From an uncultured Bradyrhizobium sp. (GTDB taxonomy: Bacteria; Pseudomonadota; Alphaproteobacteria; Rhizobiales; Xanthobacteraceae), in NCBI RefSeq assembly GCF_936928535.1, contig NZ_CAKZHY010000021.1, positions 1-58,186 on the forward strand: a stretch of 58,186 nucleotides of DNA. Direction: 5' to 3'. Numbering within the stretch: position 1 is the stretch's first letter; each line of letters starts with the position of its first letter. The position numbers were made by a program, and so were the translations under genes. Below, piece after piece: positions 21,674-30,673 of this stretch. The notes beneath the pieces were generated by a model that worked only from the letters and a program-made list of their open reading frames with translations, did no database searches and was not told the DNA's origin.

Positions 21674-22417
21674 ATGCACACGATCGTACTGGCCACCCAA
21701 AAGGGTGGTAGTGGGAAGAGCACGCTCGCCATCGGCCTCGCGCTGGCTGCCAAGCAGGCCGGCTTCACCGTTCGCCTGATCGAGACCGATCCGCAGGGCA
21801 CCCTGTCCAACTGGGCCCGCCGCCGCAACAATGATGACGTGGTCGTCGAGCCGATCTATCACGCCGCCGATTTCGCGCCGCGGCTGAACATGCTCGCCGA
21901 GAGCGGTCTCCAGCTCTCGATCGTCGACACCGCAGCGGGCCTGTCCGCCGCGACAACGGCCGCGATCCGCCATTCCGACCTCTGCCTGATCCCAGCTCGC
22001 CCGAGCGTCGCCGACATCGAGGCGACCGTCTCCACTGTCAGCGTCGCGCGGGCCTGGAAGCGTCCCTACAGCTTCGTGCTGAACCAGACGCCGATCCGCG
22101 GCCAGCGCATCGACAATGCGGCCAATACGCTCGCCGAGGAAGCCGCGCTGGATCTCGCTGACGTGCTCGCGCGCCCGCTGATCGTGATGCGCAATGACCA
22201 CCAGGACTCGCTCGCATCGGGCCTCGCGGTCAGCGAGTTCGCGCCGAACGGCAAGTCGACCGAGGAGGTCCGCGGCCTCTGGCGCTGGATCGAAACCCGT
22301 CTCGAGCTCGAAGCCACCACCAATGTCCTGATCGACCAGGTCATCTCTGCGGCCAACGGTGTGCTGCATATCGCCGCCGAGCAAACGGCGGACGAGACGA
22401 CGACACTGGCGTCCTGA
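21674..22417 (+). CDS. Orphan ParA/MinD-like ATPase
   Basis: A 247-residue deviant Walker P-loop ATPase. It begins MHTIVLATQKGGSGKST (ParA-type Walker A with the signature Lys10), then has ETDPQGTLSNW (Walker A') and the Walker B-like LSIVDTAAG. A C-terminal helical extension follows RPLIVMRNDHQDSLASG. The ATG at 21674 was chosen because the Walker A then sits at the N-terminus as in the family. No parB, parS-like cluster or chemotaxis partner is nearby, so the cargo is unknown. Confidence 0.88.
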   Translation: MHTIVLATQKGGSGKSTLAIGLALAAKQAGFTVRLIETDPQGTLSNWARRRNNDDVVVEPIYHAADFAPRLNMLAESGLQLSIVDTAAGLSAATTAAIRHSDLCLIPARPSVADIEATVSTVSVARAWKRPYSFVLNQTPIRGQRIDNAANTLAEEAALDLADVLARPLIVMRNDHQDSLASGLAVSEFAPNGKSTEEVRGLWRWIETRLELEATTNVLIDQVISAANGVLHIAAEQTADETTTLAS

Positions 22418-22691
22418 GCGGGGCGATCGCTCAGACGACAGCCGGCCCTCCACCATCCGGAAGGGCCCCAGCGACGAAGCAATCCGGCCACCAGCCCGGC
22501 CGGATTGCTTCGCTTCGCGCTTTTCGACGATGGCGAACGCACCCTCGAACCAAAATGTCGAAAACAACCCCATGCACAGTAGACCGGCGTCGAGCTGAGT
22601 TCTGCGACGACAGCACTCTATCCTCCGCAATGACGGGGTGGGGCCGCCGTCTTCGCCGAGACTCACGACCTGTCGGCGGCAGGCCCGATCT
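22418..22691. other. Intergenic region with a 15-bp perfect hairpin (22475-22512)
   Basis: Between the convergent parA and mutM, CGAAGCAATCCGGCC (22475-22489) and GGCCGGATTGCTTCG (22498-22512) form a perfect stem with an 8-nt loop, followed closely by CTTCGCGCTTTTCG. It resembles the GAAGCAATCC-type repeats common in Bradyrhizobium and probably ends transcription. Nothing else is recognisable. Confidence 0.55.
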
Positions 22692-23573
22692 TTATTTCTG
22701 ACATTTCGGACACCAGAACGTCGACCGCCCGTTCTGGGTGAAGCGCTTCACGGTGGCGCCGCAGCGCGGGGTCGTGCATTTTTCGCCTTCGCGGTCGTAG
22801 ACCTTGAAGGAATGCTGGAAATAGCCAAGCTCGCCCGAGGTCTGGCGATGGTCGCGCAATGACGAGCCGCCGGCCTTGATGGCGTCGTTCAGCACGGTGT
22901 GGATGGCGCCGACCAACCGCTTGGCGTGGTCCGTAGCTTCGCCCTTTTTGGTCGACAGGGTCGCGGCGATCCGGCGCGGCGACAGATGCGAGCGGTGCAG
23001 GGCTTCGCAGACGTAGATGTTGCCGAGCCCCGCGACCACGCGCTGGTCGAGCAGCGCCGCTTTCAGGCTCGTGGCCTTGTCCCGGCAGGCGTGCGCCAGC
23101 ATCGCGGCGTCGAACTCGTTGCCGAGCGGCTCGGGGCCGAGATCGCGCAGCAGTGGCTCGTCTTCAAGGGCGTTGCGCGCGATCACTTTCATGTAACCGA
23201 AGCGGCGGGGGTCGTTGAAGACGATGTCGGCGCCCGAGGACATCCGAAACAGCACGTGGTCGTGCGCGGAATCCTTCCCCTTGGGATAGTGAAACTCGCC
23301 GGGCGCGGCCTCGTTGTCCGGCTTGATGACGCGGAACGAGCCCGACATGCCCAGATGCATCAGCAGCACGTCGCCGGAGCCGAGATCGGCCATGAGATAT
23401 TTTGCACGGCGGCCAAGTCCCGTGACGATCTGTCCCTGCAGCCGGGCCACGAAATCGGGCTGGAACGGAAAGCGCAAATCGGGCCTGCGGGCCTCCGCAA
23501 CGACGATTTTCGCACCCTCCATGACGGGCTGAAGGCCGCGGCGGACGGTCTCGACTTCGGGCAATTCAGGCAT
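22692..23573 (-). CDS. mutM: Formamidopyrimidine-DNA glycosylase
   Basis: MutM/Fpg removes 8-oxoguanine and formamidopyrimidines from DNA and nicks at the site. The 293-residue product begins [14 protein letters not shown], giving the catalytic Pro2 and Glu3. It has the H2TH segment ([26 protein letters not shown]) and an intact C-terminal zinc finger with four Cys (CTTPRC ... WCPKC). It is divergent from ubiE, with an 81-bp gap that must hold both promoters. Confidence 0.97.
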   Translation of the reverse strand: MPELPEVETVRRGLQPVMEGAKIVVAEARRPDLRFPFQPDFVARLQGQIVTGLGRRAKYLMADLGSGDVLLMHLGMSGSFRVIKPDNEAAPGEFHYPKGKDSAHDHVLFRMSSGADIVFNDPRRFGYMKVIARNALEDEPLLRDLGPEPLGNEFDAAMLAHACRDKATSLKAALLDQRVVAGLGNIYVCEALHRSHLSPRRIAATLSTKKGEATDHAKRLVGAIHTVLNDAIKAGGSSLRDHRQTSGELGYFQHSFKVYDREGEKCTTPRCGATVKRFTQNGRSTFWCPKCQK

Positions 23574-23654
23574 GGTCAGGCATTCACCTTATGAGGGCGG
23601 TGTGATAGCGCCATTGCGGCGGGCGGGCTATGGTCCGCCCAGTGGAGTAGAGTA

Positions 23655-24416
23655 ATGGATCGGCCGGGCGAAACCACGCATTTTGGCTTCAAAGACGTTC
23701 CCCTCGGGGACAAACAGACGCTGGTGAACGATGTGTTTCACAGCGTGGCGTCGCGCTATGACCTGATGAACGATTTGATGTCCGGTGGCCTGCACCGGGT
23801 CTGGAAGGACATCATGATCAACACGCTCGACCCGCCCCGTGGCGACCGGCCGTTTGCATTGCTCGACGTTGCCGGGGGTACCGGCGACATCTCGTTCCGG
23901 GCCGCCAAGGCGGCGGGCCCCGGCTTCCATGCCACGGTCTGCGACATCAATTCCGACATGCTCGCCGTGGGCCGCGAGCGCGCCGCCAAGCGCCATCTCG
24001 AGACCCAGGTCGATTTCGTCGAGGGCAATGCCGAAGCGCTCGCCTTCGCCGACCGCAGCTTTGACGCATATACGATCGCTTTCGGCATTCGCAACGTACC
24101 GCAAATCGACAAGGCGCTGCGTGAAGCCTATCGCGTGCTGAAGCCCGGCAGCCGCTTCCTGTGCCTGGAATTCTCCACCGTCGAGATGCCCGGCCTCGAC
24201 AAGCTTTATGATCTGTTCTCGTTCAAGGTGATCCCGCCGCTCGGCCGCATGGTCACGGGCGACGCCGAATCCTATCAATATCTCGTCGAATCGATCCGTA
24301 AGTTTCCGAAGCCCAACGCCTTCGCCGACATGATCCGCGAGGCCGGCTTCTCCCGCGTGAGCTGGCAGACCCTGACCGGCGGCATCGTCGCACTGCATTC
24401 GGGCTGGCGTTTGTGA
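23655..24416 (+). CDS. ubiE: Ubiquinone biosynthesis C-methyltransferase UbiE
   Basis: UbiE is the SAM-dependent C-methyltransferase of the benzoquinol ring in ubiquinone synthesis. The 253-residue product has the SAM motif [35 protein letters not shown] and the UbiE-specific C-terminal block [19 protein letters not shown] ([28 protein letters not shown]). Its stop overlaps the ubiB start by 4 bp (GTGA at 24413-24416), indicating coupled translation. Confidence 0.97.
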   Translation: MDRPGETTHFGFKDVPLGDKQTLVNDVFHSVASRYDLMNDLMSGGLHRVWKDIMINTLDPPRGDRPFALLDVAGGTGDISFRAAKAAGPGFHATVCDINSDMLAVGRERAAKRHLETQVDFVEGNAEALAFADRSFDAYTIAFGIRNVPQIDKALREAYRVLKPGSRFLCLEFSTVEMPGLDKLYDLFSFKVIPPLGRMVTGDAESYQYLVESIRKFPKPNAFADMIREAGFSRVSWQTLTGGIVALHSGWRL

Positions 24417-25987
24417 TCTCTGCCATCACCCACGTTTCGCGCCTGATCCGCGCCGCCTTCGTGTTTGCGCGCGAGGGCGTTTTCGGCGCCGTTGACCCGA
24501 ACCTGGTGCCACCGCCCGGACAACTCGCCCTGAAGATGGCGCGCCTGGTCGAACGCCGCGGCGCCAAGCAGGGACCACGCATCTCGCACGCGCTGACGCG
24601 GATGGGCCCGGCCTATCTCAAGCTCGGCCAATTCCTGGCGACGCGCCCTGACGTCGTCGGCTTCAATATGGCGCGCGACCTCGAGAGCCTGCAGGATCGC
24701 TTGCCGCCGTTTTCGCAAGCCGAAGCCGAGTCCGCGATCGCGACGTCGCTGGAACGGCCGCTGAAGGATATTTTCGTCACGTTCGGTCCGCCCGTGGCGG
24801 CCGCCTCGATCGCGCAGGTGCATCGCGGCGAGGTGATGCGCGACGGCATCCGCAGGTCTGTTGCCGTCAAGGTGCTCAGGCCAAACGTGGCATCGCGCTT
24901 CCGCCGCGACCTCTCCGATTTCTTCTTCGTCGCACATAAGGCCGAGACCTATTCGGCCGAGGCGCGACGTTTGCGCCTCGTCGAAGTCATCAACACCATG
25001 TCGCGCTCGGTCGCGATGGAGATGGATCTGCGGTTGGAGGCCGCCGCGCTGTCGGAGATGGCGGAGAACACGCAGGACGATCCTGATTTCCGTGTCCCCG
25101 ATGTCGACTGGGACCGCACCACACACAACGTGTTGACGATGGAGTGGATCGACGGCATCGCGCTGAACGATCACAAGCGTCTCGCAGAAGCGCAGGTCGA
25201 CCTGCCCGATCTCGGCCGCAAGGTGATCCAGAGCTTCCTGCGTCACGCGCTGCGCGACGGCTTCTTCCACGCCGACATGCATCCGGGCAATCTGTTCCTC
25301 GATGACGCCGGCCGCCTCGTCGCGGTCGATTTCGGCATCATGGGCCGGCTCGGCATGAAGGAGCGGCGCTTCCTCGCCGAAATCCTGCTCGGCTTCATCA
25401 CCCGCAATTATCGCCGCGTCGCCGAGGTACATTTCGAGGCGGGCTACGTGCCCTCGCATCACTCGGTCGAGAACTTTGCGCAGGCGATCCGCGCCATCGG
25501 CGAGCCCATTCACAACCGCACCGCCGAGGAAATCTCGATGGCGCGGCTGTTGACGCTGCTGCTCGAGGTCACCGGCCTGTTCGACATGACGACGCGGCCG
25601 GAGCTGATCCTGCTGCAGAAGACCATGGTGGTGGTCGAAGGCGTGGCCCGCGGCTTCGATCCCAAGCTCGATATCTGGAAGGTCGCCGACCCCGTGGTGC
25701 GCGAATGGATCGAGCGCAATCTCGGCCCGATCGGCCGGGTGCAGGGCGCGCTCGCCGGCGGCGGCGCCCTCGCCAAGGTGCTGATGCGCCTGCCCGACAT
25801 CGCCCAGCGCTCGGTCGCCGTGCTCGAGCAACTCGAGACCATGACGCGCGAGGGCATCCGGCTGTCGCCGGAGAGCATCGCCGCCATGGGTCGCAGTGAG
25901 GGCCGCAAGAACCGCTGGCGCACCGTGGCGGTCTGGATCATCGCCGTGACCTTCATCGGCATCCTGATTGCCGTCCGGAATCTTTGA
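24413..25987 (+). CDS. ubiB: Ubiquinone biosynthesis protein kinase UbiB
   Basis: UbiB (ABC1/ADCK family) is an atypical membrane-associated kinase-like ATPase needed for the hydroxylation steps of ubiquinone synthesis. The 524-residue product starts at GTG 24413. It has the KxGQ motif ([16 protein letters not shown]), the Ala-rich loop [25 protein letters not shown] and DFGIMGRLG. The C-terminus carries a hydrophobic segment ([18 protein letters not shown]) typical of the family's membrane anchor. coaBC follows after a 72-bp gap containing two palindromes. Confidence 0.96.
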   Translation: MISAITHVSRLIRAAFVFAREGVFGAVDPNLVPPPGQLALKMARLVERRGAKQGPRISHALTRMGPAYLKLGQFLATRPDVVGFNMARDLESLQDRLPPFSQAEAESAIATSLERPLKDIFVTFGPPVAAASIAQVHRGEVMRDGIRRSVAVKVLRPNVASRFRRDLSDFFFVAHKAETYSAEARRLRLVEVINTMSRSVAMEMDLRLEAAALSEMAENTQDDPDFRVPDVDWDRTTHNVLTMEWIDGIALNDHKRLAEAQVDLPDLGRKVIQSFLRHALRDGFFHADMHPGNLFLDDAGRLVAVDFGIMGRLGMKERRFLAEILLGFITRNYRRVAEVHFEAGYVPSHHSVENFAQAIRAIGEPIHNRTAEEISMARLLTLLLEVTGLFDMTTRPELILLQKTMVVVEGVARGFDPKLDIWKVADPVVREWIERNLGPIGRVQGALAGGGALAKVLMRLPDIAQRSVAVLEQLETMTREGIRLSPESIAAMGRSEGRKNRWRTVAVWIIAVTFIGILIAVRNL

Positions 25988-26000
25988 CGGCCTGAAGGAT

Positions 26001-26040
26001 TGATTGCATTGCAATCAGCTGAGTGATAGCATCGCTATCA
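26001..26040. promoter_or_regulatory. Tandem 17-bp palindromes upstream of coaBC (candidate RHH operator)
   Basis: TGATTGCATTGCAATCA (26001-26017) and TGATAGCATCGCTATCA (26024-26040) are palindromes, with 8-bp arms around one base in the first and 7-bp arms around three in the second. They match each other at 14 of 17 positions, share TGAT/ATCA ends, and have centres 23 bp apart, about two helical turns. They end 8 bp before the GGAGGG ribosome-binding site of coaBC. Paired short palindromes at about this spacing are what ribbon-helix-helix repressors usually bind, and the next protein begins with such a domain. Confidence 0.75.
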
Positions 26041-26059
26041 TTCCGTGCTGGAGGGCGTC

Positions 26060-27502
26060 ATGGCAAGCCTGACCATCCGTAAGCTCGACGACGCCGTCAA
26101 AACCTATTTGCGGCTGCGCTCGGCCAAGAACCGCAGGTCGGTCGAGGAAGAGGTCCGGGTCATCCTCAGGGAGCTGATCGAGGGCCGCGAGGAGCCGCTG
26201 ACGCCGTTTTCAGCGCCGCCCGAGGCAGCACCTGCGCCCCTGCGCACCGGCGCCGTCCCTGAGGCCAGCGTCACCCTGATCATCGGAGGCGGCATCGCGG
26301 CCTTCAAGTCACTCGACCTGATCCGCAGGCTGAAAGAGCGGCGCATCGAGGTTCGCTGCGTGCTGACCAAGGCCGCCGAGCAATTCGTCACGCCGCTCTC
26401 GGTCAGCGCCCTCTCCCATGAGCGCGTCTACACCGATTTGTTCGATCCCCAGAGCGAGTTCGACGCCGGCCATATCCGCCTCGCGCGCGACTGCGACCTG
26501 ATCGTCGTGGCGCCTGCCACCGCTGACCTGATGGCGAAGATGGCAAATGGTCATGCCGACGATCTCGCCAGCGCCATTCTGCTCGCGACCTCCAGAAAGA
26601 TCCTGCTGGCGCCGGCGATGAATCCGCTGATGTGGAACAATGCGGCGACCCGCCGCAACGTCGCACAGCTGCAGCGCGACGGCATCCTGATGATCGGCCC
26701 CAATTCAGGCGAGATGGCAGAAGCGGGCGAAGCCGGCATCGGCCGCATGTCGGAGGCGATCGAGATCGCCAATGCCGCCGAGAAACTGCTGCGGCCGCCG
26801 CTGCCGCGGCCGCTCGCCGGCAAGCGCGTGCTGATCACGGCGGGTCCCACCCACGAGCCGATCGATCCGGTGCGCTATATCGCCAACCGCTCCTCCGGCA
26901 AGCAGGGTTTTGCGATTGCCGCCGCCGCGCAGGCCGCGGGCGCCGAGGTGATTCTCGTGAGCGGCCCTGTCGATCTCGACGATCCTGCCGGCGTCACCGT
27001 CAAGCATGTCGAATCAGCGCGGCAGATGCTGGAGCAGGTGCAATCTGCGCTTCCCGCCGACATCGCGATCTTCGCCGCCGCCGTCGCCGACTGGCGCGTT
27101 GCCAATGAAGGCGAGCAGAAGCTAAAGAAGACGTCGGCCGGCATGCCGCCGCTGCAGCTGGTCGAAAACCCCGATATCCTCGCCACGATCTCAAAACTCG
27201 CCGACAAGCGCCCGCCGCTGGTGATCGGCTTCGCCGCCGAGACCGAGCACCTCATCGACAACGCGAAATCAAAACTCGCCCGCAAGGGCTGCGACTGGAT
27301 CGTCGCCAACGATGTCTCGCCCGCATCAGGCGTGATGGGCGGCGACCGCAACACGGTGCACCTCATCAGCAAGAATGCTGAGAACAACGCCGAGATCACG
27401 GTTGATTCCTGGCCTGTCATGACCAAGGAACAGGTCGCCATCGAACTGGTCGCGCATATCGTGAAGAACGTAGCCGACAAAATCCCGGAGCCGGCATCTT
27501 GA
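26060..27502 (+). CDS. coaBC: CoaBC with an N-terminal FitA-like ribbon-helix-helix domain
   Basis: CoaBC makes 4'-phosphopantothenoylcysteine (CoaB) and decarboxylates it (CoaC) in coenzyme A synthesis. From the ATG at 26060 (GGAGGG upstream) the product is 480 residues. Residues 1-45 ([11 protein letters not shown], then [20 protein letters not shown]) have the pattern of FitA-type antitoxins. A Pro/Ala-rich linker leads to CoaC at about residue 70 ([22 protein letters not shown] with the active-site His, APAMNPLMW), then CoaB ([32 protein letters not shown]). The family segment around E. coli Cys158 reads [14 protein letters not shown] here, without the Cys. dut overlaps its stop. Confidence 0.93.
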   Translation: MASLTIRKLDDAVKTYLRLRSAKNRRSVEEEVRVILRELIEGREEPLTPFSAPPEAAPAPLRTGAVPEASVTLIIGGGIAAFKSLDLIRRLKERRIEVRCVLTKAAEQFVTPLSVSALSHERVYTDLFDPQSEFDAGHIRLARDCDLIVVAPATADLMAKMANGHADDLASAILLATSRKILLAPAMNPLMWNNAATRRNVAQLQRDGILMIGPNSGEMAEAGEAGIGRMSEAIEIANAAEKLLRPPLPRPLAGKRVLITAGPTHEPIDPVRYIANRSSGKQGFAIAAAAQAAGAEVILVSGPVDLDDPAGVTVKHVESARQMLEQVQSALPADIAIFAAAVADWRVANEGEQKLKKTSAGMPPLQLVENPDILATISKLADKRPPLVIGFAAETEHLIDNAKSKLARKGCDWIVANDVSPASGVMGGDRNTVHLISKNAENNAEITVDSWPVMTKEQVAIELVAHIVKNVADKIPEPAS

Positions 27503-27957
27503 GCAACCAAGTCACGGTCGAACTACAGCAACTCGCCCACGCCGAGGGCCTGCCGCTGCCGGCCTACCAGAGCGCGGACGCCGCCGGCCTCGATCTGATG
27601 GCGGCGGTTGCAGACAGCGAGCCGATGACGCTTGCGCCGGGCGGCTACGCGCTGGTGCCGACCGGGCTTGCGATCGCCTTGCCATCGGGCTTCGAAGCCC
27701 AGGTGCGGCCGCGCTCGGGCCTCGCGGCCAAGCACGGCGTCACCGTGTTGAATTCGCCCGGCACCATCGACGCCGACTATCGCGGCCAGATCAAGGTGAT
27801 CCTGATCAACCACGGACAAGCACCGTTCGTGATCAAGCGCGGCGAGCGCATCGCGCAGCTGGTGATCGCGCCCGTGGTGCAGGCTGCGCTGGTTCCGGTG
27901 GCGACGCTGTCGTCGACCGACCGCGGCACCGGTGGCTTCGGGTCGACCGGGCGCTAA
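27499..27957 (+). CDS. dut: Deoxyuridine triphosphatase
   Basis: dUTPase hydrolyses dUTP to dUMP and pyrophosphate, keeping uracil out of DNA and feeding dTMP synthesis. The 152-residue product has the five family motifs: [43 protein letters not shown] and [11 protein letters not shown]. It starts at TTG 27499, overlapping the coaBC stop (TTGA), with GGAG upstream inside coaBC. coaBC-dut is a common gene pair. Confidence 0.97.
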   Translation: MSNQVTVELQQLAHAEGLPLPAYQSADAAGLDLMAAVADSEPMTLAPGGYALVPTGLAIALPSGFEAQVRPRSGLAAKHGVTVLNSPGTIDADYRGQIKVILINHGQAPFVIKRGERIAQLVIAPVVQAALVPVATLSSTDRGTGGFGSTGR

Positions 27958-28013
27958 CTCCCTCCTCTCGTCCTCAGAAACCAGGTCCTCACGGACTCGC
28001 GAATGCGCGCCGA

Positions 28014-28042
28014 TTGACTCTACCTACTAATAGGTAGATAAG
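28014..28042 (+). promoter_or_regulatory. Promoter with an operator occupying its 17-bp spacer
   Basis: TTGACT (28014-28019) and GATAAG (28037-28042) are spaced 17 bp apart, a plausible sigma70-type -35/-10 pair. The spacer plus one base is the perfect inverted repeat CTACCTA-CTAA-TAGGTAG (28020-28037). A repressor bound there would block RNA polymerase. The TetR gene ending this operon is the obvious candidate. The MAPEG start lies 30 nt downstream of the -10. Confidence 0.8.
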
Positions 28043-28072
28043 CTTGGCACCCGTGAACCAGAGGAGAGGCGA

Positions 28073-28471
28073 GTGACCACCGAACTTTATTGGCTGACAT
28101 TGACCGCACTCATGACGGCACTGTTCTGGCTGCCCTACGTTCTCAGTCGTATCGTCGCCATCGGTCTCGGCGGAGCGCTTGCGGGAGGCGTCCCTGACAG
28201 CGGCAAGCTTGCGGACTGGGCTCAACGCGCCATTCGCGCACATGGCAACGCCATCGAGAACCTGGCCATCTTCGCGCCGATCGTGCTGACCGCGCACGTG
28301 CTCGGCATTTCGAGCGCAGCAACCAAGGCCGCCGTCGTCGTCTATTTCTTCGCCCGGCTCGCGCATTACGTGGTCTATGCCGCCGGCATTCCAGCCGCGC
28401 GCACGTTGACGTTCACCGCGGGCTGGCTTGCGCAGATTGCGATCATCGCCAGCATCCTGCGCTGGATCTGA
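28073..28471 (+). CDS. MAPEG family membrane protein
   Basis: A 132-residue membrane protein of the MAPEG group, which includes microsomal glutathione transferases and eicosanoid enzymes. It has four predicted membrane helices (about 5-25, 55-75, 78-98 and 107-130). The family-like segments are RAIRAHGNAIENLAIFAPIVL (conserved Asn/Glu-rich loop) and FARLAHYVVYAAGIPAARTLTF (conserved Arg and Tyr). It starts at GTG 28073 with AGGAGAGG upstream. It is first in a four-gene operon ending with a TetR gene, suggesting a detoxification role, but no substrate can be named. Confidence 0.88.
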   Translation: MTTELYWLTLTALMTALFWLPYVLSRIVAIGLGGALAGGVPDSGKLADWAQRAIRAHGNAIENLAIFAPIVLTAHVLGISSAATKAAVVVYFFARLAHYVVYAAGIPAARTLTFTAGWLAQIAIIASILRWI

Positions 28472-28474
28472 ACG

Positions 28475-29185
28475 ATGTCGGACGTCAAGCGACGCACATT
28501 GCTCGTCACGGGCATGGCCGAAGGCCTCGGCGCCGAGATCGCCACGACCTTCGCGCAACAAGGCTACGACGTGCTCGGCCTGTCACGAACCGGCCGCGGC
28601 TCCGAGCAGATCGGCGCTGAGGTCGCGCGGTCCGGCGGCAGCTACACGCATTTGGCCTGCGATCTGACCCGGGCGAGCGACGTTCAACGCGCGCTTGCGC
28701 CCATTGCCGGACGCATCGACGTGCTCATTCACAACGCACAGGTTCTGATGATCCGGCCATTCGGCGAAATTTCACCTGAGGCCTTCGAGGAGGTCTGGCG
28801 CGTTGCCTGCTTCGGTGCGATGCTGTCCGCGCAAGCCGTGCTTCCGCACATGGCCGCGCGTCGGAGCGGCACTGTGATCTTCTCGGGCGCGACGGCAGGC
28901 CTGCGCGGCGGCAGCAACTTCTCCGCTTTCGCGTCGGCCAAATTCGCGCTCCGCGGACTTGCCCAGGCGCTTGCCCGCGAATTCAGCCCGACAGGCGTTC
29001 ATGTCGCCCATGTCGTGATCGACGGGTTGATCGACGCGCCCAAGACCGATCAACGCTTCGGACCGGCGAAGGCCGGCGGGATGGATTCGAAAGCGATCGC
29101 GCAGGCCTACTTCCAGCTCGCGGCGCAGCCGCCATCGGCCTGGACCCAGGAGATGGACCTGCGCCCCTTCACGGAGAAATTCTAG
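28475..29185 (+). CDS. SDR-family protein with Phe replacing the catalytic Tyr
   Basis: A 236-residue short-chain dehydrogenase/reductase-like protein. It has the cofactor loop TGMAEGLGAEIA (about 12-23), HNAQV in place of the usual NNAG, and the active-site Ser137 (IFSGAT). The YxxxK motif reads F152-A-S-A-K156, so the catalytic Tyr is Phe. The same block with Phe occurs in a subgroup of SDR proteins I recall, so this is probably a conserved variant and not a mutation. Reductase activity is uncertain. It starts 3 bp after the MAPEG gene. Confidence 0.88.
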   Translation: MSDVKRRTLLVTGMAEGLGAEIATTFAQQGYDVLGLSRTGRGSEQIGAEVARSGGSYTHLACDLTRASDVQRALAPIAGRIDVLIHNAQVLMIRPFGEISPEAFEEVWRVACFGAMLSAQAVLPHMAARRSGTVIFSGATAGLRGGSNFSAFASAKFALRGLAQALAREFSPTGVHVAHVVIDGLIDAPKTDQRFGPAKAGGMDSKAIAQAYFQLAAQPPSAWTQEMDLRPFTEKF

Positions 29186-29197
29186 CAGGAGAGTCTC

Positions 29198-29875
29198 ATG
29201 GCGAATGATCGCATCAATGCCGACTTCACCCAGCGCGTCGTCATCGCGACCGAAACGATGCCCTGGATTCCTTCCCCACAGGCGGGTGTCGAGCGCCGCA
29301 TGCTCGACCGGATCGGTGGGGAAGTTGCGCGCGCCACCTCGCTCGTTCGCTACGCCGCGGCGAGTTCGTTTCCTGCACATGAGCATACGCTCGGCGAGGA
29401 GTTTCTGGTGCTGAACGGCGTGTTTTCCGATGAGCATGGCGACTATCCGGCCGGAACCTATATCCGCAATCCGCCGCTCAGCCGTCACACGCCGCGGACC
29501 GCGCCGGGTTGCACGATCCTCGTCAAACTCCGACAGATGGAGCCGGGCGAGAAGGACCGGCTCATCGTCGACACCGCGCGGGCGACGTGGCGGGATGGCG
29601 GCCAGGCAGGCCTGGCAACGCTCCCGCTCTGCGCTATCCCCGGCAGGGAAACGGTGGCGCTGGAGCGCCTGCAGCCGGGTACGACGCTGGAAGAGGTGGA
29701 CTGCCCGGCCGGCGAGGAGATATTCATCCTGGCGGGCGACCTGCATGACGCCTACGGCCAATACGGCGAGGGGACCTGGATCAGGAATCCACCCATGTTC
29801 CGGCGCGCGCTTGGCTCAACCGGCGGCGCGACGTATTGGGTCAAACGAGGTCATCTCCCGCCGATGCCATCATGA
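29198..29875 (+). CDS. ChrR-like double cupin protein
   Basis: A 225-residue protein with two cupin repeats resembling the C-terminal domain of ChrR, the zinc anti-sigma factor of the singlet-oxygen response. The first cupin (about 45-110) keeps metal ligands in the ChrR pattern: His61, His63, Glu67 and His97 (PAHEHTLGEEFLVLNG ... PPLSRHTP). The second (about 150-220) repeats the fold (GEEIFILAGDLHDAYGQYGEGTWIRNPP) but lacks the first His pair. There is no ChrR zinc N-terminal anti-sigma domain and no ECF sigma gene nearby, so it is more likely a stand-alone cupin enzyme or sensor. Confidence 0.85.
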   Translation: MANDRINADFTQRVVIATETMPWIPSPQAGVERRMLDRIGGEVARATSLVRYAAASSFPAHEHTLGEEFLVLNGVFSDEHGDYPAGTYIRNPPLSRHTPRTAPGCTILVKLRQMEPGEKDRLIVDTARATWRDGGQAGLATLPLCAIPGRETVALERLQPGTTLEEVDCPAGEEIFILAGDLHDAYGQYGEGTWIRNPPMFRRALGSTGGATYWVKRGHLPPMPS

Positions 29876-29885
29876 TGGGGACTGC

Positions 29886-30485
29886 ATGACGACGACGGCG
29901 CCGAAGCCGAGATCAGAGACCGCCGAACAGATCCTCGATCTTGCCGAGACGCTGATCCAGACACGCGGCTACAGCGCCTTCAGTTACCAGGACATCGCCG
30001 ACAGCCTCGGTATCCGCAAGGCGAGCATCCATTATCATTTCCCATCGAAGACCGATCTCGGGGTGGCCGTCGTCGACCGCTACGTGACGCGCTTCGGCGA
30101 TGCACTGGCAGCGATCGGCGCCGATCAGGCACGATCATCGATGGCAATGCTGGAGTTTTATCTCGAGCCCTATATCGGCTTCGCCAAGACGCCCGACCGA
30201 ATCTGCCTGTGCGGAGCATTGGCCGGCGAAATCCTGGCGCTACCGCCGCCGCTGCGCTCTCGCGTCGATGGCTTCTTCCAGAGCCATCAGGACTGGCTGA
30301 CCGACATTCTCAAGCGTGGAACCCGCGGCGGCGAATTTACCCTGGCCGCGCCACCGGCCAAGATGGCGCGCTTCGTCTTCAGCGCCCTGCAGGGCGCGCT
30401 GTTGGTGAAACGCACCACCGGCGACGCCGCGCAGCTGCGTGACGTCATCACTGTGATGAAACTCGAACTCACCGCCGGTTCCTAA
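29886..30485 (+). CDS. TetR/AcrR family regulator
   Basis: A 199-residue TetR-family repressor, starting at the ATG at 29886 with GGGGA upstream. The N-terminal HTH spans about 12-60 (AEQILDLAETLIQTRGYSAFSYQDIADSLGIRKASIHYHF). The rest is the helical ligand/dimer domain, with a Cys pair in RICLCGALAGEI as in the YcdC/AcuR-like group with redox or electrophile ligands. It is last in the MAPEG-SDR-cupin-TetR operon and probably represses it through the operator at 28020-28037. Confidence 0.93.
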   Translation: MTTTAPKPRSETAEQILDLAETLIQTRGYSAFSYQDIADSLGIRKASIHYHFPSKTDLGVAVVDRYVTRFGDALAAIGADQARSSMAMLEFYLEPYIGFAKTPDRICLCGALAGEILALPPPLRSRVDGFFQSHQDWLTDILKRGTRGGEFTLAAPPAKMARFVFSALQGALLVKRTTGDAAQLRDVITVMKLELTAGS

Positions 30486-30518
30486 CCTGGCGAATCCGCG
30501 AGATTACGGGCTCATTTG

Positions 30519-30549
30519 GCACCGGACCGAGTTCGGTGGCTGCTTTTTT
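30519..30549 (+). terminator. Possible terminator after the TetR gene
   Basis: CACCG (30520-30524) can pair with CGGTG (30534-30538) around a 9-nt loop, followed after a few bases by TTTTTT (30544-30549). The stem is short, so this is a weak call. Confidence 0.35.
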
Positions 30550-30673
30550 CCCCAGTGGGATTCCCGTTCACGGTCTGGACTCTTACCGGTGGAGTCGCGG
30601 TGGGGGTATTGTCGTTTGATTCGCGCGCGACGGGGGTCGCCGCGAGGTCAATTCGTGCGGTCTTGGGGCAACT

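Noticed and set aside
26060..26200. A free-standing FitA-type antitoxin gene before coaBC
   Set aside because: The RHH segment is in frame and continuous with CoaC with no stop, no second start with a good ribosome-binding site, and no PIN toxin gene nearby. It is a domain of CoaBC.
29198..29875. ChrR anti-sigma factor with a partner ECF sigma
   Set aside because: The protein lacks the N-terminal zinc anti-sigma domain, and no sigma gene is adjacent. Only the cupin part is similar.
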